Assembly: GCA_001599295.1 (NCBI GenBank)
Contig: BCGN01000004.1
Coordinates: 930,346 to 994,345 of the forward strand
Source: Sporopachydermia quercuum
Taxonomy: Eukaryota > Ascomycota > Sporopachydermiomycetes > Sporopachydermiales > Sporopachydermiaceae
DNA length: 64,000 nt
Direction of reading: 5' to 3'
The notes under the pieces were generated by a model that was not told the DNA's origin, did not search any database, and was given only the letters and a program-made list of their open reading frames with translations. Numbering within the stretch: position 1 is the first letter of the stretch; each line of letters starts with the position of its first letter. This document shows, piece by piece, positions 11,061-20,441 of the stretch. The translations under genes were made by a program, and so were the position numbers.

Positions 11061-12004
11061 CTTCCTTTGAACTTCGTTGTCAATCGAAGCCCTATATTAA
11101 TCAGTATATGTCTAGATCGAAATGAAGCTTCACCATATAATTATGGAAACAAACTGATATACTTGGGTTGAGTTGAAGGTAAGAATGACTTAGTCATTCC
11201 ATAATAATTATATTTTTCCCATAGTAATAAAAATTTTCATTGTATCTAATGAACTGTCCGGCACACATACGAAACTTGTCTTATGTGACACACTTCTAAC
11301 ATGTCTCGAGACAGGTATATAACCTCCCAAATTTCAACTCAAAAGGGACTCTTTATTCGTCCGGTAGAACAATCTATGAACACATCTATCTTCATATTCG
11401 GACAATCCATCGCTCAACATTAGCCTTTTGAGTAAAGAACAGAGACGGCTGACCCTGATCATAGATACGATTGTTAATGTTTATCATGTTGTTGACGCGA
11501 GTATTTGATTGTCCAACGTTTTATTAGCAGCCTAAGCTTGTAGTCTGGTTTCGTAATACTGGAATATATTATTTGAATATGATGCTCTAACAGTCACAAT
11601 TTGGAAGAAGTGTTTACTACTGGCACTGATTTCTACCCTTAGTTACTTAGTACAATCTAATCAATCACTATTCATGTATCTCTGCATAGCATAATTTTTT
11701 ATCTTACAGCATGATATCTGTTTATCAGGTATGAAATTTATATTTTTTGACACATCAAGGAGATATTTAGAGAAGATTAGTACTTTTTGAATGAGAATAC
11801 CAATAATCGTAATGCCAGAAGGTCACAAACGGTTGCACTACACAAACTAAACTACCAAACAAGCTCTGACTCGTTCAATGTCTTGGAAGTCATTTGCTTC
11901 CCTTTTTAGGAGATTTAAAAGATTCTAATAAATCAAATGTTATTATCGAGCAAGAATCAAGTAAGAATAAAAATCACAATAATTCCAATTTCTTGAGATT
12001 CCCA
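11061..12004. promoter_or_regulatory. Divergent ECM16/SAS2 promoter region
   Basis: About 940 bp between divergent genes. It contains an RRPE-like element at 11229-11239 and a copy of TATTTTTTGACA at 11741-11752. A short ATG exon with a GTATGA donor at 11711-11728 and a T-rich TTTTTAG acceptor at 11903-11909 hint at a 5' intron for SAS2, but their reading phases do not match, so no splice is called. From 11870 to 12004 the SAS2 frame is open without an ATG. Confidence 0.4.
11229..11239 (-). promoter_or_regulatory. RRPE-like element upstream of ECM16
   Basis: On the minus strand the sequence reads TGAAAATTTTT, matching the ribosomal RNA processing element core of yeast ribosome-biogenesis genes. 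It lies about 170 bp before the ECM16 ATG, as expected for a Ribi-regulon gene. No PAC box was found beside it, and the motif is AT-rich, so chance is possible. Confidence 0.4.
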
Positions 12005-13554
12005 ATGAAAATGAAAGAAACTGATAACAATTGCAATTTCGACCCTGGCAGTGTCCTAACTGATGAACCAACTATTCTTAATGGAAACCTTTCCAGATTA
12101 GGCGTCAGAAGAGGGAATAGTGGCCAGTCCAACATACCGCACTCAAACAGCAATCTCAGAACGGCAGAGCCGAAATCTTCTAAAACGGAAAATGTAGACG
12201 TTCAAGAGAACAGTAAACGCTCATCAAAGACTATCGAGATTATAGGTTCAAATGAAGAATCCTCTAATACTATAAGTACCAATGGAATCAGTACAAAGGA
12301 AACAGCAATAGTTATTATTGATCATGACAATGAAGAAATCAACTCCAGCTGCCTTATAACTGGTGATGGCAGTTTGATTGGTATCTCTGAATCCGTAACT
12401 ACCGCCACTGAAACAAAAACTGGGATTGGTAACAATAGAAGCAATGTCAAATCATCTGAGTTACGTAATGAGAGGAGGTTGAAAGAAACCGTCTCGAAGA
12501 AAGAAGAAACTGGGAAAACTGAAAAGTTACCGCATTCTAAGAAATCTCATGAGGTGATAGATGTTGAATTGTATGGTCAGAGATCTCGGTTATCAATTGA
12601 AGCTCTTACTGAAGATAAGGATCACGGCAGTTTTTCGTCGAGGATTATTATTCCAGCAATGGAAAGTCTTTCAGAGATGGAATCTGCTGAACCTGATATA
12701 GCAGTAATGCATGAAGAAAAAGATAAATCCAAACAGCCGACTGATGAGAAGAAGATTGACCAAAATAGACATGAATTGGAAATGAATAACAAGAATTCGG
12801 GATTATTAGCCGAGCACTTTATAAACCACCTAGATCATAATGAAAGTAATCTGTCAAAGAAAATCGTATCTAAGACTGTTTCACCAAAAGAGCGACTTAA
12901 AAAACGACTTACTGACAATGAAGGACAAAATGTCAATCGATCATCAAATCCAAAAAGCACAGCAATTATAATCCCATCTAATCTTAAACCTATCTCCACA
13001 GAAATTGTAAACAATAAAAATAAACGGCCTTTATCATCATTTAGCAATGATAGTGATCATTCTATGCTCAACAACAAAAGCATAAAACTTCAGGCACACG
13101 ATAACTCTGAAGTATCATCTAGTAATGTTTCAACCAAAACTGAATCAACAACTTTGATGAATCCTAGTAAAGATGTTCAGCCGCAAGAATCAACATTAAC
13201 AAAAATGTCGAAGAGGAGCAACATCGAAGCTGACTTTCCCATATTGGAAACTAAAAGACTGAAACGAAAACCCATTTCTGACATTTCTACTACCAAATCA
13301 TTACTCGCACCCTCAGCTAAAGTTAATCCTATAGGAAGAAGATATTCAACTCGCTCAAGAGTGAACTTAGAATTAGATGAGTCCAAAATTCAAGGTGATA
13401 ATGTACCTCAATCACTCAAAATCAATTTGGTTCAATATGGAAATGGTCAAGCGACGAACGACTTGGAAGCAGAATCAACTGAGTGCATTAACAGTCCAGC
13501 TCAAGCACCAATTCAATCTGTTAGCTCAACTACCGAACAGCATGTTGATAATTC

Positions 13555-13593
<39 letters not shown>

Positions 13594-14896
13594 TAACAAC
13601 AACAATAATATTAATAAGAACAATATTGATCGACCAATTGATAAAAATTGTTCCACTGTGCAAACCAACGAAAAGAACTCCGAAACTATAGTTGCTGAAC
13701 CTCTTGCATCCTCCACACCCAAAAAAGGAACTTCTGCCCAGGCCTGCTCCGACTTGAAAATATTCTCTAGGAATGATTTACCTGAAGATTTAATAATACC
13801 GGAAGCTCCAGTAGGAACAGAAGAACTACAGCTAAAACTTACTGCTGAAGGTTCAACCTCGAAGATAGAAGATGAAGAATATGGAGTCGCTCTGAAGAGA
13901 AATATCGATAGAGTTGTGTTTGGAAATTACGAATTCGATACTTGGTACGGTTCGCCAGTTTATTTTCTACCTCAATCGAAAACTCTAGGTATAAATGGCA
14001 TTATATTCAATAGTCATAACACTGTAACCGGCTCATCAACTAATAGTAGTCGTATCAACAAAAGTAACAAGAAAATTACTGATTCCAACTTCATATTCGA
14101 GAAGCTATACGTATGTGATTATTGTTTTCGATATACAGATGATAAGAGTAAAATGAAGGGCCATAGGATATTTTGCTCTAAAAAGAAGAAACTGCCGGGA
14201 AGAGTTGTTTATAACGGGGATAATATTGATATTAGATTGATATCTGGGATTCAGCAAAGACTTTATTGTCAGAATTTATGTCTATTTGGTAAGCTGTTTC
14301 TTGACAATAAATCAACGTTTTTCAAGACAGAAACATTTGATTTTTTCGTGGCCTATTCGAAAGAACATACCAATGATTATGGCAAACCAATGGGTTTCTT
14401 TTCTAAAGAACATATCTCGTGGGATGAGAATAGTTTAGCAGTAATTACTGTTTTTCCACCATTTCAGGGGAAACATGTTGGTAAATTATTAATTGCTTTT
14501 TCATATCATCTGTGCATTAGATCAAATACTTTTGGTTCCCCCGAGAAACCTTTATCAGCCTTTGGAATAGCCTCTTTTATTAAGTACTGGAAATGGGCAA
14601 TTGCCAAATATTTATTGAAAGGTGGATTGAAAAGAGGTTATAGAATTTGCATTGAGGACATTTCAATAAAGACAGGAATACATCCTGACGATGTGTTATT
14701 AGCATTAATTGATTTACAATGTTTGGGACAGAAACCCATTATTGCTTCGAGTTCTAGTGGTCGTGGTAAGAAACATAAAGGATCAATTGGCCAAGCAACT
14801 ACTTATGTTATTATAAGGAACGTAGTTGAGACTTGGGTAAAGGAGAATAATGTTGATTTAACTGAATTGATAGATAAAAAGAAAGTCTTATTATAA
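12005..14896 (+). CDS. SAS2: MYST-family histone acetyltransferase, Sas2-like, long N-terminus
   Basis: The first in-frame ATG gives 963 residues; the frame stays open back to 11870, so an upstream exon is possible. The C-terminal third is a MYST domain. It has a FxTWYGSxVYF entry block at about 640, a C2HC zinc finger starting at C704 (CDYC...H...C), LYCQNLCLFGKLFLD, and the lysine equivalent to the autoacetylated Esa1 K262 at 769. The catalytic glutamate is present at 847 in PEKPLS. The entry block and the divergent position next to ECM16 match Sas2, the H4K16 acetyltransferase of the SAS complex. S. cerevisiae Sas2 has 338 residues, so about 630 N-terminal residues here are extra. They are Ser/Asn/Lys/Glu-rich, look disordered and contain an Asn-Asp repeat. 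The acetyl-CoA loop reads QGKHVG and the active-site Cys position is Val813; see findings. Confidence 0.82.
13556..13610 (+). repeat. Asn-Asp trinucleotide-pair repeat inside SAS2
   Basis: An AACGAC hexamer is tandemly repeated about six times and runs into AAC/AAT codons. It encodes alternating Asn-Asp and then poly-Asn at about residues 518-535, within the N-terminal extension. It is a simple microsatellite likely to vary in length between strains. Confidence 0.85.
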
Positions 14897-15125
14897 CTAA
14901 TTCCCTATTACCATTACGTGAGTTACGGTGAGAAATAAACTGTTAAAGTATGAATGCATGAGTCGTTAACTAAAATGTACGTACAAATAATATGAAGACT
15001 ATGAAAAAGGATGATAAATATAATATTTTCATTCTTTACATACAAGACAGTCAGTGAAACGTCGATTGAAAAAATATCAAATAACAGATTAAATCAATAG
15101 ATTATAACTAATTCAAGAACTACAA

Positions 15126-18100
15126 TTAGGACTCAAATAACATTTGGATTTCTTCAATACGACGTTTCCTTCTTTCTTCTTCATTATCACCAATTGCTTC
15201 ACCAATCTTTTGCTTTCTCTCTTGAATCTTGAGCATTTTCTCTTCAACACTTTCTTGAACAATGAATCTTATCACTTTCACATTTCTAGTTTGACCCATT
15301 CGGTGTAAACGATCAATAGCTTGTTGTTCAATACCAGCAGACCACCAAGGATCCATCATAAACGCAATTGATGAGCTGGTTAAATTCAATCCAACTCCAC
15401 CTGCCTTTAAACTTATTAGTAAGACAGTTAATTCTTCTCGTTCAGCTTTCTCACTTCCATTCTTAAATACTTCAAGTACTTCTTTCCTTTGATTCTGAGA
15501 CATTCTCCCATCAAATTTATAGACTTTCATTCCACCTTCATGAAGTAATTCTTGTTCAATCAGATCAAGAAATTGAGTAAATGATGAGAAGACAATAATT
15601 CTTTCTCCAGGTGATGTGTCTTTATATATTCTTAGGTGTGATAAAAGTGCATTGATTTTTGATGATACCTTTCTGGGATTAAATGGTATTAATTTGAAAG
15701 TGGAAGGCTTCATGGTTTTTTTGTTAATTCTTTTAGGATCATAACCATCATTGTCATCACCATCATCAACATCATGATTAATGGTATCAATATCATTAGC
15801 ATGATCTCTGTTTTTTGCGTTAATATTTGAAGATCCTTTCATTAAACTGCCAATAGTAAAAACAGGTTTAACTTTGAACAAACGCGTCTTAATGATAGTG
15901 GTTCTGCACAATGGACATAAAGCAACGTTGTTTCTTGACTCCTGAAAATCAATATGCTGTAAAATGCAAGAAAGACAAAACAGATGGCCACATTCAGTTA
16001 TAGCAGTATTTTCCTGTTTCGTTTTCACCTCATTTGTGCATATACTGCATTCCTCATTGTTGAATCCTTTGCTATATTTCCTGTATAGTTCATTAGTTAT
16101 CATTTCAACCTCAGCTGGTTTCATTACATCTGCAGTAACAGTTTCATAAATCTTCAAAGGAGTTTCATTTCCAACTGAATCAGATAGATTCAAGTCACTT
16201 GAATTCAAATCATCATTAGCTTGAGTTTGTTGTAAGTCTTCCAAAACATGGGAAATACCAGAACGTATCATTTCATAATGACAACATATTTGCCGAAGTC
16301 GTAAGATATAAGTGAAAATCATTGTGAACTTCTTTAGCAAATCACCAGATCTCATACCGTCTTTAAACGCTTGAGTAGCTAAATTATTATACCAAGAATA
16401 CAATTCCTTTTCCCAAGATTGTAATTCAATCCTCTGGATTATGACTTCTTTATCAGGAATTTCTACCAATGGAGTCCCATCAGCTTGCTTCATATTTTTA
16501 GTTCTTCTTAACAAAATTGGATCCATAATTGATTGAACTACTTGCATTGCTGATTCAATTTCCTTTCTCTCAAAAGGTAAAGTGATGAACGTTCTCCAAT
16601 AAGTGAAATTGGCCCAAGGATCTAAATTCAAAAACTTAATGATACTATATAAATCATCCAATCTATTAATGATTGGTGTTCCAGTTAAACACCATTTTTT
16701 CCTTGCTTGTAAAGCAAAACAAGCATTAGAGGTTTTAGATGTTCTATTGCGAATAGTATGAGCTTCATCCAATACTATTCTATAGAATTTAACCGAGAAT
16801 AAACCTATTGGTTTAACCGAAACATTGCTTTTACGCCATTCACTTAAAACTGTACCATATGTAGTAACCACAACAGTAGGTGCTCCTGGTCGCGATAGTT
16901 TATCAGCTAAATCTAGTAATGATGAACCATAATAAACCATGCATGTCATATTAGTATCTCCTATAGCAGCAGTAAATTCTGATTGCCATTGAGATAATAA
17001 TGACATAGGAACAATTATAAGTGTAGAGCCAAATGCATACCGATTATGTATGAGTTCTGAAACACTAGCACCAGTTTTGTCTTCTAGATATGATTCATCT
17101 GTTGGTAAACAAGAAACTAGGGCTAATGTTGAGATAGTTTTACCTAAACCCATTTCATCAGCTAGAATTCCACCTTTTGTTGATGTAACCATTAAAGGCT
17201 TTTTATCAGAGATTTGTCCTGAATAGAAGTTAACATAAAACGTTGAATCTTCTTCACAATGAGAAATTGAGCTGTATTGATTACTATCCATGTTTTTAGC
17301 TTCCCTCTCTAATGCAAATGAAGAATCCTTTGGCCATAAGTATGCTTGCCAAAGAGGATGGATTGCTGATTTATCAGCATCCAATTGACCAAATTTCTCT
17401 CTTTGAAGTGACCATGTTAAACCTTGCTTTTGATAACGACGTAGGTTCAGTTTGAAAGATTCTGGTGGTGTCGATAGTTCTAAACCTTCAGTTGGAATCT
17501 CAGAGGTGGCTGATTTATATAACTTATTGATTACATTGACATCTAGCTCAGATTCACCTGCAACTGGTACTTCAGGATTATTTTCAGGGTCTATAGGAAA
17601 TAATTTAGAATCACCTTCCATGGTTGTTGCTTCAATAATATCATCTACAACATTAGTACCAAATAATCCACTTAATGATTTACCTTCCCTTTTATTATTT
17701 ATAGGGGTCAATCCTAGCTTTTTGAATAATTGAGCAATAGCAATTTGTCTTTGTCGAGTTAATTTTTCCACTGATGTTTCCATTGCCTGATTCATATTGA
17801 ATTCTATTTTTGATTTACCATCTAAGTCAACCATTTTTGGCTTTCCTAGTTTTTCTGTAGCTTTCAGCCTTCCATTGTTTTTTAACGTTGAGGCCAGACT
17901 ATCTGATGAATATAACGTAGGTGATGTAAATGCTGTTGGTAACAAAAAGCAATCTAGTTGAATGTAAAATGGATCACCGACTGAGAGATTAGCATCAGCA
18001 AATATGCAAGTAGCTTGGAAATGACATATTGATAAATTGATCAAAGGAACAATTGTTCTAGCTAAATCTTCAGGTATTCTTCCAACTTCTCGTAATTTGT

Positions 18101-18851
18101 ATGGAGATCTTTTGTCCTTCACTGCAAGTCTAACTAGCGATGATTCTACATGCTTTGATACGCGATGAGAATATACCTGGGCGACACCTGGTGTCGAGAC
18201 CACTATTTGAGTACCATAAAAGAGTAACGAATTAGGAGTTGGTCGAGTGATCCATGCTTCTAATTGAGTAGATCCTAGATATCTTTTTCTATTGCTTTTT
18301 GCTTTAGTATCAAACTCAGTAGATACTATATAATTACTGTCAGGTGCATGTCTCTTTCTTGGCGGTGAAGAAGGTGGTGTTGTCTTCTTTGGTGATGAGA
18401 ATAACGGTGATGTACGTGATTTAATATTAGTTGGTTCGCGGTTCAAATTTGACACAGGGTTGTTTGAATATGTTCTATCAAGGTAAGAATTTACAGCTCT
18501 ATCAAGGTTACCGTTACATTGATCAAACAACAAATGTACAGTTGATTTACCTATAGGTCCTATGATGTCAGTCAATGATTTCTCAAATCCATTCAACCTA
18601 TTATCCAGCTGAGAGAAAGATGCCACTTGGTCATCGACTACCAAACTATTATCACTTTGATTACTGGTTTCATTGTCACTATCAATATCTAAAAACAACT
18701 TTCCTCCCTCGCTATTATTATATATGTCGTTCATAACTGAATTCTCTTGTTTAGGTAATGATCCTCCCATTGATCGAAATAACGAAAGACGCGATTCTGT
18801 TTCAAGCTCTAATTTGAAGAAGGATTTACTTTCATCGGTACCTTCTTTCAT
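15126..18851 (-). CDS. RAD5: DNA helicase and ubiquitin ligase Rad5
   Basis: A 1241-residue SNF2-family ATPase with an embedded RING finger, the Rad5/HLTF architecture. An N-terminal helical segment resembling a UBA fold lies at about 95-125, and a HIRAN domain at about 195-320. The Snf2 ATPase has motif I DEMGLGKT at 565-572 and DEAH at 695-698. The RING begins with CSIC at 935 and carries CGHLFCLSC and CPLC. The second RecA lobe includes LISLKAGGVGLNLT and the QQAIDRLHRMGQ block. Rad5 poly-ubiquitylates PCNA with Mms2-Ubc13 and promotes template switching and fork reversal in the nucleus. One ACGCGA core lies about 175 bp upstream. It converges on SAS2 with 229 bp between stops. Length is close to the 1169 residues of the yeast protein. 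Confidence 0.95.
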   Translation of the reverse strand: MKEGTDESKSFFKLELETESRLSLFRSMGGSLPKQENSVMNDIYNNSEGGKLFLDIDSDNETSNQSDNSLVVDDQVASFSQLDNRLNGFEKSLTDIIGPIGKSTVHLLFDQCNGNLDRAVNSYLDRTYSNNPVSNLNREPTNIKSRTSPLFSSPKKTTPPSSPPRKRHAPDSNYIVSTEFDTKAKSNRKRYLGSTQLEAWITRPTPNSLLFYGTQIVVSTPGVAQVYSHRVSKHVESSLVRLAVKDKRSPYKLREVGRIPEDLARTIVPLINLSICHFQATCIFADANLSVGDPFYIQLDCFLLPTAFTSPTLYSSDSLASTLKNNGRLKATEKLGKPKMVDLDGKSKIEFNMNQAMETSVEKLTRQRQIAIAQLFKKLGLTPINNKREGKSLSGLFGTNVVDDIIEATTMEGDSKLFPIDPENNPEVPVAGESELDVNVINKLYKSATSEIPTEGLELSTPPESFKLNLRRYQKQGLTWSLQREKFGQLDADKSAIHPLWQAYLWPKDSSFALEREAKNMDSNQYSSISHCEEDSTFYVNFYSGQISDKKPLMVTSTKGGILADEMGLGKTISTLALVSCLPTDESYLEDKTGASVSELIHNRYAFGSTLIIVPMSLLSQWQSEFTAAIGDTNMTCMVYYGSSLLDLADKLSRPGAPTVVVTTYGTVLSEWRKSNVSVKPIGLFSVKFYRIVLDEAHTIRNRTSKTSNACFALQARKKWCLTGTPIINRLDDLYSIIKFLNLDPWANFTYWRTFITLPFERKEIESAMQVVQSIMDPILLRRTKNMKQADGTPLVEIPDKEVIIQRIELQSWEKELYSWYNNLATQAFKDGMRSGDLLKKFTMIFTYILRLRQICCHYEMIRSGISHVLEDLQQTQANDDLNSSDLNLSDSVGNETPLKIYETVTADVMKPAEVEMITNELYRKYSKGFNNEECSICTNEVKTKQENTAITECGHLFCLSCILQHIDFQESRNNVALCPLCRTTIIKTRLFKVKPVFTIGSLMKGSSNINAKNRDHANDIDTINHDVDDGDDNDGYDPKRINKKTMKPSTFKLIPFNPRKVSSKINALLSHLRIYKDTSPGERIIVFSSFTQFLDLIEQELLHEGGMKVYKFDGRMSQNQRKEVLEVFKNGSEKAEREELTVLLISLKAGGVGLNLTSSSIAFMMDPWWSAGIEQQAIDRLHRMGQTRNVKVIRFIVQESVEEKMLKIQERKQKIGEAIGDNEEERRKRRIEEIQMLFES

Positions 18852-19899
18852 CTTTTGAGTTATGCTTCTTCTCCTTCTGATAAGCAGCCGATCCTATTGT
18901 TTGTTTATGGAATAAATAACAACAAAACCAAGAAGTTAATCGGTGAAAGAGTGATAGCAAAAACGTATTATCAACCATTTCATGTTTCTCGATTCTGATT
19001 CTATTTTTTTTTGTTAGTACACAAACGCGAATGTAATTTACTGAAGAGGCAAATTACGGAAATAATAACATAATCCAAAAATGGAAATGATAAAAACTAA
19101 TTATCTCCATAATTCCCGTCTTATCAGAAGCTCTTTGATAAGCCATTTCGAGAAAGACTACCAGAATGCGATAAGAAGATATTAATCACGATGATGGTAG
19201 TTCGGTTAGTTGATAGATTGGAGGATTGGAAACAGATAAATCCTGGTGATTGAAAGAAACAGAAGAGTATCATATCTATTACACCTGTTGTACTTGGGCA
19301 CACACATTAGGTTTTATAGTTATGGAAAGGAACAAATGAACAAAACATAAGTACAATCACAAGGTAAGACATTATGATAAGACGATTGCTATTGTTATTA
19401 GCTCCAATTGCTATTCCTCTATATATTAAGAAACGATAGAAAGACAAAAGACAAATGATCCATACAATTTATATAAATATAGAAGTGACATGGATTCAAC
19501 AAGCAATAATCAATTATGAATCATAATCAAACGGTTAAATAATCAAACAGTTAAATCATACCTGACAAAAGGTATAAGTATACAGCAAATACAAACCGCA
19601 TATATAAACACTTCCACAAATAGTGATACGAAAAGAAAGGAAACCAAACCGAAATCCCTGTGGGATTTCGTAGTAAATCCTGCAATCAACATAAACCAGT
19701 CATTGCCCGCAACCATTAACCCCAAAACCAAAACAAGCCCATAAACATAAAACCAAACAAATCAAATTAAAAAGTTAAAATGAAAACATGCTGAGAGAAA
19801 GAAATACAGCGAAAGAAATAGTAATAATGAAGTCCAGGGTAGTCCGGTACACTTTACCTTATAACCATTAATTTCCGTAGGATTGGGAAGAAAAAAGAT
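18852..19899. promoter_or_regulatory. RAD5 upstream region and MOH1 3' flank
   Basis: About 1 kb holding the RAD5 promoter, with an ACGCGA core at 19025-19030 that resembles an MCB half. A hydrophobic 57-codon minus-strand frame at 19543-19716 has an ATG but no recognisable family and is treated as unsupported. Confidence 0.4.
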
Positions 19900-20441
19900 T
19901 CATTTAACTTCCGTCATCATTTCAATCTCCAAAATGTACTTTCCTTCTTTGTATGACTGACCAGGTGTATTGGCTTTGCAGTATTTCCAACCAACAACAT
20001 TATTACATTGATGACAGGCAATATCGCGCACAATATAGAACCCAGTAGCCATCTTTCGTGATTCTTGATCACATTCCATAACATTTACCCTAGATATTAT
20101 TAGTATCTAGTTTAACAGAATAAGTGCTTTCTACTCAGACATTCCCATGTTGAAGTACAATGGATATTGATTGCCATTATCACTGTTATTACATCTACTT
20201 ACACTTTATTCATAAGATATGCATCACCGTGTTTCCCATGGAAGTTCTGTAAACATCATTAACATTTTGTAATTAAAGACTTCGATAGTGAACTATTTCT
20301 TTACAGAAACAAAAAAACTCCAATACTTACATCCGATATGATATTTCCAGAGACTGACAGGTGTGTTCTGCAGTGCTTACAACCATAAATACTTTCTTTA
20401 TTAGAAGGAACATCCAAGTAAGTAGAATATCTCAATCCCAT
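19900..20441 (-). CDS. MOH1: Moh1, Yippee-like zinc protein, three exons
   Basis: A spliced gene of 114 residues, read on the minus strand as exons 20441-20331, 20246-20203 and 20089-19900. Both donors are GTAAGT. Acceptors are TTTACAG and TATCTAG, the latter preceded by a TACTAAT branch at 20099-20105. Splicing joins phases exactly and rebuilds the Yippee fold. The first zinc-ligand pair is CKHC at 21-24; exon 2 gives NFHGKHGDAYLMN; the second pair is CHQC in exon 3, followed by VVGWKYC and SYKEGKYILE. Moh1 (YBL049W) is the single yeast Yippee protein, linked to stationary-phase survival and to a GID-type ubiquitin ligase through this fold. No single exon exceeds 64 codons, so the gene is easily missed. 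Two GGGG-containing Mig1-like sites lie upstream. Confidence 0.9.

Noticed and set aside
11769-11780. AGAGAAGATTAG, resembling the U6 snRNA ACAGAGAAGATTAGCA segment
   Set aside because: Flanking bases do not match U6 and there is no 5' stem or downstream conserved sequence.
13377-13722. Long frames in other phases and strands across the SAS2 Asn-Asp repeat (poly-Thr and Ser-Leu repeats)
   Set aside because: Products of the microsatellite read in wrong frames.
19543-19716. 57-codon hydrophobic minus-strand frame with an ATG between RAD5 and MOH1
   Set aside because: Low-complexity Phe/Val/Leu/Ile content from a biased DNA stretch and no recognisable family.
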